Of a DNA stretch of 64,000 nt, positions 49,001 through 62,000 are shown in pieces. The notes beneath the pieces were generated by a model. It was not told where the DNA came from. It did not search any database and worked only from the letters and a program-made list of their open reading frames with translations. Position 1 is the first letter of the stretch; each line of letters begins with the position of its first letter. The stretch lies in assembly GCA_034336665.1 (NCBI GenBank), contig JAPFBE010000013.1, positions 19,199,056 to 19,263,055 of the forward strand, read 5' to 3'. Position numbers and translations under genes: made by a program. The stretch comes from Luscinia megarhynchos (taxonomy: Eukaryota; Chordata; Aves; Passeriformes; Turdidae).

Positions 49001-52000
49001 TACATCAAGAGAATGATTTTTTATTAGCTGGGTGTGAGACTTTGGCTGCATTAGATGCAAATTGACCAAAAGCTGTTTTTTCTTCATCTTTCTAAGGTCC
49101 TAAAACATATGATTTTTTGGTACTGGAAAAAACAATTACTTTTTTTGCCAAAAACTTGTGTCTATGGTGAAAGGCTGGATAGAGGCATGTTTTCTAGAAT
49201 TGTGATTGATAAGTATGTTAAAATGTACGTGCACCTCTTTGAGTTGCTGACTTTATATCAGCACTGAGTGTTGTACTTTTGAAATTGTTTCTTCTTCGGT
49301 TGTTAATTTGCCTCTAAGGGAAGAAAACACAAAAATGTTGATCTCAGAGTACTGAGTATTCAGTAGTCCTCAACTGCTTTGAACAAATTGCAGCATACTG
49401 GAATGGGGAGTGTGAGGGTGAGAAATATTTAGGGGAGATCACTGTAAACCTGTTTGACCCAAGCAAAAGCCTTTTCCTTGGAATGGTTGCTCTGTGATGT
49501 TCTCCTGGTATGGTTGTTCTGGTTTAACTGGATCTCAGGGCCAGTTTGGTGGCAGGGGGCCAATAGACCAATACAGGACTTGTATTGTTTTTAGTGCAGT
49601 CCACATGAGCTTGTCACCGACTGTATGAATGGAGAACAATGCCAGCTGCCTGCTTCTATGGGTCCTAATGCTGCAGCTCAGAAGCTGTGGTGCCTGTGAC
49701 TTAAGGCCTAGAGATACTTGAGGTCTTTGAGGTCATCACAGTAGAAAAAAAGTGAAAAGATTTGAATAAAAGAATGTGGCTTGCTGCAGTGATAGGTGTG
49801 AAATTCTGGGCCCATCTGCTGTTTTCTGTATTGTTGATGTTTCTCAAGCCTTTTGTTTCCCAGTTAATTTCCTTTGAATGTCCGCAGCACGTTTGAAGGA
49901 TAATCTTCAGTATTAGAGAATATTTAAATGCACACTTTATAGAGTAGATTTCTTTCAAGTATTAAGGGGGAAGTTTGGATGAGACTCATCTCCATGGCAC
50001 AGACCTCAAAGTGGACAAAAGCTGAAATGTTTTGACAGCTCAAGCAGGTTTCTCTCAGCAGAGCATACACGTAGGATGGGGACTTTCAGAAGTGCTCATC
50101 AGGAGCTTGATTTTCTGCCCACTGAAATGTGGTTTGTTTTTTTGGAGGGGTTTTTTGGTGGTTTTCTTCTACTGACTCCTCTGGGAATAGATCTGAACCA
50201 AACTAGTTGTTACTAGTGGCCATGTCTCTTGAGGACATTGGACACCTGCCTCTCTAGTTCTCTCTATACCTTCACAGGTGTACATGTGGACATGAAATAC
50301 AAGTGTGGATTTTCTTGTGGCCTGTTCCTCCTGTGCTCCATCATCGAATCAAAGTACTGCTTTAACCCCAGCATGATTTATATTTGGGGTTTGTGTTTTA
50401 AATTTCTCTGAATAAGTGGTTTTAATTCCTGCTAAATGTTGTTTACTTCCTGCCTATGAATAGTAAAACCTCAATGTCTGTTTTTCATATACTGCTGCAG
50501 GAACTTCATGTGATCCTAAATGGAATGCCCTAGGGAGCAGCAGATGAGGTCAGCCCTGCTGCTTACTTATCTTGGGATTCAGCCCTTCCGCCCTTGTTCT
50601 TCAATAGTAACATTCTTGGTTCTAAGCCACTATTGAAAGGTGAACATCTCATGGAGAACCAATATGGTCCACCTGGAGCTGATGGTGTTGCTGTGGGAGG
50701 AGGGCCTTATTTCAGAGGGGCAGCCATTGCCCTCAGGGGCATTTGGTAACTTCTTGTACTCTGATGTAAGGGTGAAGAATTTTTTCCTTTGATGAGGATC
50801 AGATGAAATTTCAATATATTCACCTCTCTCAGGTTATATATTAACGTGTATCTCCATCTTTGATCTCATACCATATTGACAGAGCTGAAGGGTGACATGG
50901 AGTACTTTGAAGAGCATAATGGCTGAGCAAGCTCTGAGAGAGGGCACTCAGGCACTCTGAAATGATTGCTCATGTTTCTGTGCAAGATCTGCCTTGCTTT
51001 TTCTGATCGGTAACTTTTGAATTTTATTCTCATGCCATGACTTCATTGTTCTCTATTTATTGCACATCTTAACTGTATTTTAAAAGAATTTGATCTGATG
51101 CCAACATCAACATGTCTGAGCAGTTTTGATGCAACTTAGGTAGCTTTAGGCCTGAAGTCATATGGAAAACGTTGCTTTAGGGACTAAAGTCTTAAATATT
51201 ATACCAGCAGGAGTTTCCGTAAGAGATTTCAAGAGGACTGGGCAAGTAATTCTCTAGAGTTGACTGCAATAGCTTTTGTTATCTGCTTTATAGACTTTGG
51301 GATTAAATATAGTGGGTTTTTTGGAACAAGTATATTGGGGATGGGATATGGGGATGAACTTGGCATGGAAGTTAACTTTTTGCAGAGTATTGATTCAACA
51401 CAATGCTGAATAACAGATTGCTTAAATTACATTATCACTAGGAGAATGTATTCTGATTCCACTTGCAATTAAGAATACTAATGGTAATAAAAAAAATCTA
51501 TTATTCCAGCTAATCCCTGTGTTTGTGCTCCCCTATTTTTTCTCTTGAATTCTTTTCTTATGGCTGTTGGCAGATTTCAGATACCACTTGAAAGGAAGTA
51601 GCTGACTTTGTTTTAGAAGTGATCCTGCACAGTATCTTGTCTGCAGATAACTGGCTCCCTCCATAATGGCGATCTCTTAGTTTATTGGTACATTTATTAA
51701 GAACAGTCTTGCTTCCAGAAGCTGTGCTCTTTATTGAGTACTTGAAAGACCTGCTCCCAGTCTACATAAGTGAGAAGCAGCTGTGCTTGAAACGGATTTG
51801 TATCCACAGTTTCATCTAATCAGGCGGCTGTAAGTGCCATGGGTACCTCTCAAAGTATCTGGCCTTTCTGGATGGGCAAATCAAGGGAATTGTTACTGTG
51901 TGCCATATTAGCTGCACACATTTCTTTGCCACACTGTCTTGGGACCTCACCTTGCTCTGGACTTGAACTTCAAAGAAGTATAAAAATTAGGAAGTCTAAC

Positions 52001-53260
52001 ATGTCACCAAAAAACACATCTGGATACAGAAAATATCTAACTTCATGTTCTTGTGCAGTGTTCAGCCTATTTCAGTTCCCAGTGGAATGTTTTCATCATC
52101 CACATGTAGCTATTGCTTTAGCTTTTTAAAGTCTTGCCCAGGGGGATAAGGTGGAGGTGGCAGTGCTGTGTTTGGATTGACTGTGGCAATGAACCCTTCT
52201 TTTAAAGTGTCACTGTTGTTTTGTGGTTGGCTGCCAGCAAGTTTGCTCGACACAGTCAGGTAAAGTGTCAATGACAGCAGCTCCTTTGGTGTTTCCTCCT
52301 GAAGGGAATGGCTGAGTTGTTCCAGCAGTCTCAGCTGGGACACCCTTAGCTCCACATTAGCTCTGCTAAGGCACCATTTGGAGGGTGTTGATGGGCTGCA
52401 GTCAGGACCATTGTGTAATGTAGGTAGGAATGATAATCTCTCTCAGTCCAAAAAGTGCAAGTGCAATTGAGTTAAGCCAAAATCCATTGCTCTCTGTGCT
52501 GATTCACAGTGGGAGCTGACATGCAATATCAAGGAGGGATTAGCATGCACAGCATGCTGTGGTTAAGAGCTTGTGCCACTTGGTCAGACCACAACATAAA
52601 ACTGTGGTGAGTGTTGAGTTGCTAATGTCTCCTCAGGTTACTCAACTTGGGTTTGTGTGCAAGCAGAGCAAGGTGGCTGATTGGCAGGCTGGCTTCAGAG
52701 CCAGGAGTTTTAGAGCACTGCCAAGGAATAGGCCTGAAATATCACCACTTCCAGTCCCTCACTAACAGGAGCAACTACACTGAAGCCTTACTGAGCAGGG
52801 AGAGTTGGTATAGATTTAAATTGATTATTTAAATTGTTTTAGTTGCTGCTTTTTTCTTTCATATAGATTCCGATGTACTGATGAGCTAACAAGGCTCTCC
52901 TGTGCTAAGAAAGTTTGTGTTTTGTTGAACTTCCCACTCAGGACATGAGTCCACGCATGGAGGTGTTTTTTAGAAAGAGATGTTTTGGCCTTGCATTACT
53001 CTATGTCAAACACCAGCCTTTTCAAAATCTCATATTATTGTGGAGAGGTGTTCTCCCATTCCCTTGCCTCCCATGCATGTCTTTCTGGCCCACTTCTTCT
53101 CACATCAAGGATCTGACTTGCTCAGGGTTCCCTGTAGCTCGTGTTCGCTGACAGTATGACCCAGCCCTGGCAGAGCAACTTTGCTGAAATGATTTTCCCA
53201 TTGTATGCTGTGGAAGAGGCACTGTGCCCTTGATGGTGGTGGTAGACATGCCTGAAGTCG
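46020..53260. other. Non-coding stretch, no gene seen
   Basis: No open frame above about 100 codons, and none is family-like. A short G/T-rich run occurs near 50130-50170. The sequence around 49500-49570 has a faint LTR-like look (GGTTTAACTGG), but no paired LTR or primer-binding site was found. Confidence 0.6.
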
Positions 53261-53263
53261 TGC

Positions 53264-53394
53264 ATCACAGAATACCCTGAGTTGGAAGGGACCTACAAGG
53301 ATCATCAAGTCCAGCTGTTAGTGAATGGCCCATATGGGGATTGAACCCACAACCTGGCTGTTCTTAGCACCATGCTCTGACCAGCTGAGCTCAT
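53264..53394 (-). mobile_element. tRNA-Ile/CR1 composite SINE (TguSINE1 type)
   Basis: Read on the minus strand, 53394-53326 resembles a tRNA-Ile gene. It has an A box TGAGCTCAGCTGG (53393-53381), a B box GGTTCAATCC (53347-53338) and an acceptor end matching GGGCCA. The anticodon loop reads CTAAGAA, so the Ile AAT anticodon has drifted to AAG. The rest (53325-53264) is a CR1 3' end with GGTCCCTTCCAACTC and a terminal ATTCTGTGAT. A tRNA head fused to a CR1 tail is the structure of the passerine SINE known from zebra finch, mobilised by CR1 reverse transcriptase. No clear target-site duplication is seen, as is common for CR1. The copy is diverged and inactive. Confidence 0.82.
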
Positions 53395-53399
53395 CTGTG

Positions 53400-56300
53400 A
53401 GAACTGGCAAGAAACTCATGTTCATCCCAAATTCCTAAAAGGAGAAGTGGCTGTTAACTTGGGGAATGTGAAAGCAACAGAAAACCAGGGATGAGAGATT
53501 AAACTCAGATCCTTGCCTGATTGCCTAGTACAAGTTTCACAGATGTGTAAGGCCTGTTGTATTTTGGTCCTCTCTCTAGACCTCACGCACCAGATCTTTG
53601 TCTCTTGTAGGTCCCAGCCACAGATGAAGGCAAGCAAATTAAACTGTGCTTAAGTAACCAGATCAAAACAATGCAGGAGATTACAGTGAAGGATTTGCTC
53701 CTGAAGCTGTTTCTTATGCTGGAGTCTTTGTGGAGGGAAGGATGCTATTGTGCTAGTGCATTATTGTTGAATATCTGAGCTCCCCCTCCCTGTTACTGGC
53801 TCTCAAATACTTTGTTATTGCCAATTCACTGACCTCTCCTTTGCTGATTGGCAAGACCAGGTTGAAGGTCTGTAGTGTCATCACCTGGGAAACTAGAAAA
53901 TAAATGGAATAAATCCCATTACAGGACCTATGGATAGGGATTGAGCAGAGAGGGTTGGAGTAGATAGGGATATATTTAATGCAATCATAAAGCTCTTTTA
54001 AAAATAGTTTTAAAAACCGATGTAAGCATTCTATCAATGTTGGTAATTTCTGCTTGTGAAAAATAACATTCAGAGTTTCATGGGGGGAGGAAAGAAGCTA
54101 TGTGTGGGATGGAGAGAAAATGGTGGTATTAGGTAGCAGGATTGGATGCAGTTGGGGTAGCTGGACAGAGCTGTAGGGTGTCCACAGCTCTCCCTTCACA
54201 CTGTGCTCAGTTTCTGGGAAGATGAAGGTTCAAGAGAAGATGTGTCAAAGCTCAGTTCTCACTCACTGGTGAGACCGTCTGGGCAGTGCAGTCACATGTC
54301 TCAGTCTCCTGTCCTCCCTTCTGTGCTGCCTGTACTGCTACCACTGCTGCTGTTTTGGGCAACATGTGTGATACATGCCTGCCCTGAACTCCTTATCTGG
54401 TCTGGCACAACTGTTTTAGCCTGGAAATTCCTGTGTCCTTTTGTACTGAGGCTGCATCCTCACATAGTAGGCTGTGGTGGGAAATGGTTTCCCCTTGCAT
54501 TATTATACCAGTGGGGAAGTTTTGTAGCATGATAAGGTTTGTACAAGCACTGTCTTCCTCCTGTGGTTTTTGCTGGCCAAAAACATCCCAGCCTACTTCC
54601 TCCAATCTACCTGCAATCTCCCAGGTGAGGGGCTTGCTTTTGCTCTGTGACTGCCCTGGATCATCATGAGCAGGGTAAGCAGTAAACAGCCTGAGTAAAG
54701 GGCTCCTGCCAGGCTGGTTTGTGCAGCTGAACTGTGCGTGGGCAGCTAAAGGGGCATGACTTGAATAAGAGTCATGATGGGCTCAGTCCTCCCCTTTCCC
54801 CTCTTATTTAAGCAGTCGCAGCCAGTGCTGACTGGGGATGTGTGATCAAAATATTCATAATAGATATCTATGCTCTGAAATACAGACCTTGAAAAGAAAA
54901 CTTAGCTGCCCCAAGTCAGATCATTGTCTCTACCCTGGTGCTTATTTCAGAATGGATGCTGTTCTGTATTTGAATGCACATGCATGCAAAGTGTTTGAAA
55001 AGAGGCTAGATACAAATGGGATCCCTTACCACACCCTGTCATTGGCTTTTTTCTGTTTAATTTGGAAAATACAAAATCTGCTTTGATAAAGATCCTTGCT
55101 AGCAAATGTGTGTCACCCACCAATTTGTTCCCTCCTGATCCAATGCTGGGAAAGATTTAGAAGAAAGAATGGAATAAATCATTCAAATTACTGTGTTTTT
55201 CAGTGCCTGTCTAGCCAGATGAGTAGTTTTCTGAGCACTGGGGTTGAATATGCCTACTTGCCTATAAATTTGTGTCCAGTGGTTGACTGAGAGTCTCAGT
55301 GGACACTTTTCCCATGGTTGAGGAATTTACTGGGATGCTCCCCTCTCTCTGGGATTGCACATGCCAGCCTCGCCTTTCACAAGGATAATTATAGAATTGC
55401 CTTCCTGCCTGTTTTCACAAAACTTGTAAGAACTTGCAGGAATGTGCTTTCTCCAGCTTTTTGTCAAACCTTGGCTCAATGGCTACAGGCCAAGACAAAA
55501 ACTCTGGGATCAACACACAGACACAGACATACACAGACAAATTGTGGTTGTCATATATAAATCTTGATTCCCTAAGAAGCAAAGAAAATGGAATGTGCAA
55601 TGAGAACCACACTGTGGGCTCTGCATGGAACAAGGAGTCACCAAGAGTGTCCTGAGAAATGGGGATATTGCACATACAAAGCAGGGGGTAGGAGGAGTAC
55701 AGCACCTTCTCCTTCCCTGCCTGTTTGAGCTTCCCTGCTTATATGCCAAGACTGTAGGGGATGCTTGGTGGCTGTCTTCTTCTTTTGTGATGTGACTTGT
55801 AACCCAAGTTCAGCACATTTGCCCTATATAACCACGAAGAGTTTTCAGAAATAATAGAAATGTGGTACTGTTTCTAGTAACCCTTAGAGAAATCTGGTAA
55901 CTGCAAGCATAAAGACAAAGGATTGTAGATGAACAAAGGCTATTCCAAGGTATGTTTCCCACTCTGATGGTAATTCACTCCATGAAAATAATGGGCAGTT
56001 CCATGTAACACCAAGTGTGGGAGAAGCAAAGTGCAGTCTTGTGTATTCAGCATGTGAAAAATAACTAGATGTGGAGACACATAAATAGGCAGAAGAGCCA
56101 GACATGGACTTGCAGACGTTTTACCGCATCAGTGAGATTTGCATACTGTTCCTGGCGTTGCCATTTAACTTGGCATGTGATTTGGGAAAAATCATCTTCA
56201 TGTTCTGTGCTCTGGCCTTTCAGTAGAGACTGTGGCTGCCCTCTGAAATCTAACTCTACTCTTCTGTAGAGAAGTTGGCTTTTGTTTCTGATAAGCTTTG

Positions 56301-57480
56301 TAGTATTTTTTCCAGTATATATACAGAAGATGCTGGGGAAAGGACAGTATTTTGTAGTTTCAGGACATAGTTTGAGTATCCTGGGTTTTATTAGATTCTC
56401 AATCTCAGGCTTAAACCCAAAATGAAGAGCTAAGGGTTTAACATTTAGGGATTTAGCTCATGGTGTAGGATGAGTTGGAGCACCAAACAAGTTTTTCAGA
56501 TATGGAAGAAAGTAGGAGAAGGGTCAGGCATGGAAATGCAGTGGTGTTTCTCAGAAAGAGCCTCACTATCAGGACAGTGGCTCATGTCATGATGTTAAGA
56601 AACAGGATCCCAGGGTCTGAAATGGAGCTGGAGTTTCCAGTAGAGGCCTTGGATGGCTTTCACCTGGAATATGGGATCTGCTTTTGTGATGTTATTCAGG
56701 TGTGTGGTAGTTGTATGGCAGAATGAGAGGTTTATGGGCGTGTGATAATTTAGTCTGTTATTTACTGATAGGCTCACCTCCCTTTGTGCAAATGAACCTT
56801 AAAGGGAGATGATATATATATTAGCAATTGCTTCAGCTGAGAGAAGTAATAGTGGTATTTCTTATGTCTTCAGCTTCCCAACAGTTCTTGTGAGAAATTC
56901 CACTTCTGAGGCTAAACTTCCCTACATACACCAACATTTATTTATTTTTAGCTTTTCTGAGAAAAGGTTTCAGCCACACTTCAGTAATGAGAGAAGAATG
57001 AAATGAGATTTTCTTTGTCCCCAGAAATGTTGGTTTTAAGCATCCTTTCAGCTGAGTGGATAAAATTGTAAAATCAGGATATGACAGTGATGCTCCAGAA
57101 TTCTCCAGGGGTGTTTGAGCTTGACTTCATGGTTTCATGCAGTTTTTTGTGGCTGATACAGAGCAAATAAACTAGACTTTCAGTTCATTTTTTCTGGAGT
57201 CCACAGCTAAGGAAGATTGACTACAGAAGCATCTGCAGCTAATTTAGCAGCATAATCCAATGAAGGGTATTGCTGCAAATTGCTACAGAGACCTGACATG
57301 GTTGGTGGCCAGGCCAGAGAAGAATCTTCTATGTAGCTATCAAAATCAAGGTGCCTCGGTCTCTTGTGCTCATATTTAAACTGTAGGAGAGGCAGCACTT
57401 TTCTGGAGTTTTCCAGTGGTCTGAAATGGCAGATAATTTATCAACAGTGAGGTGTTGTTTCTCCTTCCCCTTTTCCTTGG
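53400..57480. other. Non-coding stretch, no gene seen
   Basis: Short frames only. A CAG|GTGAGG donor near 54624 and GTAAGC near 54675 follow segments without a consistent frame. A (ACAG/ACAC) run lies at about 55512-55540. Nothing else supports a gene. Confidence 0.55.
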
Positions 57481-57490
57481 TCACCCTCAG

Positions 57491-57698
57491 GAAGCTTTTT
57501 GATCGAGGGAAGGCAATTTAGTGGAGCAGAGTATTTTGCCAGCCACATGTAATGTTGGCATGACAGCCAAGCCCTCAGTGCTTTCCTCAAGCACCTCACA
57601 GTCCAAATGGGCAATTGGAAGTGGTTTCCTGGGAAAAGTCGTGTCCAAACTGCTGAGAGGAAGAGAGTACAGAGAGGAGCTGATGTCTGAAGAGAAAT
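57491..57698 (+). other. Candidate first coding exon of a small two-exon frame
   Basis: A long pyrimidine tract (about 57460-57489) ends in CCCTCAG at 57490, and the block closes with AAT|GTGAGT at 57698/57699. Right after the acceptor the coding-like frame has a TGA at 57500-57502, so it cannot be entered from upstream. ATG at 57560 has a G at -3. The frame then runs 46 codons with G/C-rich third positions, Ser-rich first and then basic (G-K-V-V-S-K-L-L-R-G-R-E-Y-R-E-E-L). The leftover T is completed in phase by the acceptor exon at 58255. No family is recognised. It may be a decayed or lineage-specific gene, or chance. Confidence 0.28.
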
Positions 57699-58150
57699 GT
57701 GAGTGTTGTTCTTTGTTTTAATTTTGTTCTTAAGCTCTTTCCAAGAAAAGACCTGGCTGCCATTGCTGCTCTGATTTTTTTCTTCTTATCTCATTCCTTC
57801 CCTTCTGCTGGCCCATGTTTGAGTGATAGGGTATGACCCCTCTTCCATTATTCCTGTCTCATTTCACAGTTCTCATATGTCTGTCTATTTCCTTCCTAAT
57901 TTTTGTCATGATGTTTAAAAACAAAACAAAACCCCAAAATTCTTTGATGGCACCACATGGGCAGAAAAATGTCTGGAGGATCATGTCATTCAGTCTACAA
58001 TGCTTGGATCTCAGCCATTCTCTGAGTTCATTGCTTACATGACCTCTAAATATTTATTTTTGAAATGGGTTTATAAATTGCTACGACTGAATAAAAGACT
58101 CCTGGAAAATGTGACTTTTTCTAAACACATGTAGAATGATGGCTGGTTTT

Positions 58151-58190
58151 AACAAAACAAGACAACAAAAAAAAAGCAAACAAACAACTT
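58151..58190 (+). repeat. A/C-rich simple tract
   Basis: CAAAA- and CAAA-type units with an A9 run. It is the opposite strand polarity to the G/T tracts at 6.5, 13.0, 25.4 and 38.7 kb. Confidence 0.6.
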
Positions 58191-58254
58191 GTTTAGTTTT
58201 ACATGAAGTATCAGATCTATGCAAACCTATATGTTGTTTTATTCTTTAAATCAG

Positions 58255-58337
58255 GGTGGATAGAAGCTGAACCAATATGTATTCAGAATGACCATAACCT
58301 TGGCAGCAACTCTGAACTCATGCATCAACATTTCTAA
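58255..58337 (+). other. Candidate terminal exon of the two-exon frame
   Basis: The acceptor TTCTTTAAATCAG ends at 58254 after a T-rich stretch. Joined to the T left by the donor at 57698, the exon reads W-W-I-E-A-E-P-I-C-I-Q and continues to TAA at 58335-58337. The whole spliced frame would encode about 75 residues across a 556-bp intron. The next AATAAA downstream that I noticed is near 59213, rather far for a short transcript. Confidence 0.2.
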
Positions 58338-58886
58338 CATGAGATGCAACCATGATTTTCTTTCAACAGCCACGATTTGGAGGTTTTATTTTCATTTGTT
58401 TTTAGTGTATTCCCCTTGTACTTTTGCTTGGACAAATACTGTCTCTTACATGATTAGAATCTAACTCTCCTACTAGTGTATATTTAAATTGCTTTGTCCT
58501 GTATAAACAGGCAGATCTTGGCTCCAACTCTACATTAGTATGTGAGACATCAGATTCTTAAGACCTCTGGTTAACTGTAAATCAGTTAATGGAAACTAAT
58601 TGTCATTGCCTTGTGATGAAGGCTTAGTGAAAGTATCTTAATAGAAATACATAGGTGACTGGAAGGGTCAAGCCCAGATATAAGTGTGGGGAAGCCTATA
58701 GGCTAAAGCTAATTTGTTGGGATATAAATGCTTATCCAGCCTTCCTTTGTTGCAATGATAAACAGTCAAAGCACCTTCATACATATTTGCCAGGTAAATA
58801 TATGTGAGTAGATTTGCCTTGTGGAATTTGAGTATGGATGCATAATACATTTCAATTTTCTACTTGGAAATATTTATTCTTTCAAG

Positions 58887-59003
58887 TACTTCGTATCAGG
58901 AGCTTATGCTACAAAATTTATCAGCCTGCTCCAAGAGGCTTAAAGACCCCTGTCAAATACAAATTTATGACAGATTTTTATTTACTATGGCTGAAGTTAT
59001 GTG
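58887..59003 (+). other. Candidate exon, open in two frames
   Basis: A 117-bp block lies between the acceptor TTCTTTCAAG (ends 58886) and the near-consensus donor GTG|GTAAGT. Two frames are open throughout. One reads S-Y-Q-E-L-M-L-Q-N-L and the other is richer in Lys and Tyr. It could equally be a non-coding exon or a pseudo-exon. Confidence 0.18.
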
Positions 59004-59009
59004 GTAAGT

Positions 59010-62000
59010 ATGGCAATGTAAGTAGTGCAATATTTGAGGAGGTAAATGGCTCAATCTGCTAATTTTGCTTTCTAAACAGTACCTGAGAGTACATTTTGCT
59101 TTGCCAAAATCAATCTTTAGAAAAAGTAAATTTGACGTCTTGTTTTGATAGTGTAAGTGGGTGAGGGTAATACTATTCAGTTAGAGTGTTTCATTATAAT
59201 TGCCAATTTAAAAAATAAAGTAACACTTGAGAACATGTTATTACATTAACATGATCCAAATCCAACTTTCATTGGAGAGCCCAACTGTGTAAAATGGGCA
59301 CAATTTTTGAAGTTAATACTCCTTTACCACACAGTGCCTCCACACACAATGGGCAATAACATCTGTATGATGGGGCATTTCTATTGCTTTAATCACCACT
59401 TATTGAACTCTTACTGGTCATTAGTTCTATAGATTAATGGCACAAACATGGATTTGTAAGTGCTGTAAACCTGTGGAAAACAGTGGGTCAAGTTAGTGTC
59501 TTTTTAATAACAACTGATGTGCTCTTATTAGACCTGAACATGGTTTGTCACTTTCTACAGTAAAAATCACTGCTTGTGAGCCATTTCAGATTGCTTTCAT
59601 CACTTGATTGTAACCTTCTGAATTGTAGAAAACTCTCCCACTTGCTAGCAAAGTCTCAGTTCCTGATTTAGGGGGTCAAAAACTTTTTGGAAATCACTTT
59701 TTATCCGAGAGTGAAACGTTTTTATTTAAAATAGTGCTTCTTAACATGTAATGTTGACACAGTAGAGACCCCTGAGTTCCTTGACAGGATAAGATATGCA
59801 AGATACGTGCGTCATAATGTGACTGTTCATAAACCAACTTACTGCTGGACTGCAGCCTGAAATGCAAAACTGGTCAAAGAAACAAGTTTCTGATGCAAAA
59901 TTAGCTAGGTGGTTAGTGCTCTTTGGATTTTAAGAAGTTAATCTACCTATCAAAGTATGTTTTTGTAGTGCACCAGTCTGTGCCATGTCTACACAACCAT
60001 GAGAATATCTCTGAGATTGTTAAGAAACCATAAAAGCTCTGTAAGTCAGTAAAAATCCATTTCTTCCCTCTTTCTGTGTAATTTGCCATCAAGTTTATTA
60101 AGGTCACTTCTAAGAAGGGCTGATGAATATGCATCTTACCTGCTAGCCCTTATAAATCAGTTCTTAAGTTCAAGGTTAGATGTTTCTCAATTTGATTGTC
60201 TTTCATTTGCAATGAGCTATTTTATTTACAGCATTAGCAACTGTGTGGTCTCTCTTGGCTGTAATGCTCCACAGCTGATGAAAAGAACCATAGAAATGGT
60301 TGAACCTTAGAACCAAGAACATGAAGGGCTTCTTAGAGGTACATTTTAAGGAACTGTTGAGTACAGTAGTTTTCTTTGGTGTCCATTCCTGTGCTCTGAG
60401 GATATGTTGCCCTATCTTCCACTGGCTGCAAAATCTGGGCATCTCCTTCTGTTGGTCTGATAAAGACAGTCCTTGTGTAACCCATCCAAAAAAACCTCAC
60501 ATGAATGGGCTCTTGGGGCCAGGTCCTGGTGGCCCAGTAATTTTGTAAGCAGAAGATAAAGAAAGGAGTGTGTTGCTCCTTGGCATGCAGAGCCATGGAG
60601 TGGCATATGAATCCCAGGCAGTTGCTTTGGTAGTGCACAGGGAAAAGAAGAGGGGAAGGACTCTGAACACTTAAGAAATATTTCTTCTTGATGCATGCAG
60701 AGATTCAGTTTCCTTGTGCTGAGCTGGAGACAGCTGGTATTCCTCCAGACACTGAGGAAGCTGGGCGTCAGCACTGTCTGCTTCAGATAAGATTAATAAT
60801 GTATAGATTCGTGGGGAAGGGAGCCTAATCTGCTGGGATGCCCCGGCAAGCACTCCTAGTGAGGAGGAGCAGCTGCCTGCTTTGGGCCTCCTGAGAGGAA
60901 CGAGAGGAACCATCTGAGACAGATTGGGTTGACTCCTGTTTGTTCTGCAGCCCATTTGCTCACACCTTGTAGCAGACTGTGCTGAATGCAGCACAGATCT
61001 GTGGATGTATGAACATGTCCAACTCCTGTCTCAGTACACTTCAAAACTCTCTTAGAAAAAAGACCCCACAACTGATCACAAGAACACAGCAGAAGGAAAA
61101 GTTTTTCACCCTTGTATAGCAGACAACAGGTGTATTTAGTTAAATATATGCTAACACAAGTCTTGACCAACAAACCAAAATAGTGGCAGTTTTTTAAATT
61201 AAAATCCTCTGCAGTTACTTCTGCTTCCTATTTTCAGTTTGGAAGTTGAGAATTGTTTGGTCTCTGGAATGCTTTCTGTGTTGTAAGCAGGTTGGAGGCT
61301 TTTGACCTATCTCTTTTACACCTTCTTTTGTCAGACACAGTATTGTTCAGAGCCATGGGGTGATAGAGCTTTGTAGGCTCAAGCTCTTTTGAGCTCCCTT
61401 CTGGTTATGACCTGTCCAAGCTTGCATTTTTGAAGCAGCTTTTAGGGTCAGCCCAAGGTGAAGTGCATCATGTTATTTACCTTTCCACATCCTTGGATGC
61501 AATTAAAAGATATGGCATGAGTGAAGAATAGAAAATTAGGAGAATTCTAGATCAGTTGAGGCTGCAGCATGTAAGTGCTGGTACTGTCACACATTCTTGG
61601 TTCTTAACCTGAGTCAGGGAGAGCAATAGCAGCTGTTCCTTTCCTGGTAGCTTGAACATGGTGTAAGTGGTGATATACCCAGTGGGTGTTAAATACATCA
61701 CTCAAGCTCTTCTGAAACCTGAACTAAATATTGATTGTGCCCAGAAAAAAGAAAAAAAGAATTTAAATCACTGAGGTTTGCAAATCTGTGCAGAGATTAC
61801 CTCTCCAAATAAAAAAAGTCAGGTTTTGTGGCTTGTTCTGCAGTAATAATTTGATGTTTTTTCCTTTTTGAGGTTTACAGTCCAAGCTCATCAAGCAGTG
61901 GTTTCACAATTACTGCTAAGCACGAATGACTGGTTTCCAGCCTGGAATAACTTTACATGCTCCAGAGAATGCCACTGCCTTTACCCAATTCTGTGATTAT

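Noticed and set aside
49500..49570. Faint LTR-like sequence (GGTTTAACTGG and G-rich run)
   Set aside because: No second LTR, target-site duplication, primer-binding site or retroviral frame was found nearby.
53326..53394. Functional tRNA-Ile gene on the minus strand
   Set aside because: The segment is fused to a CR1 tail, the anticodon has changed to AAG and the stems are degraded. It is a SINE head, not a tRNA gene.
60333..61173. Several overlapping minus-strand frames of 100-120 codons
   Set aside because: They overlap in different frames in a locally GC-richer area. None has splice sites, conserved motifs or consistent codon character.
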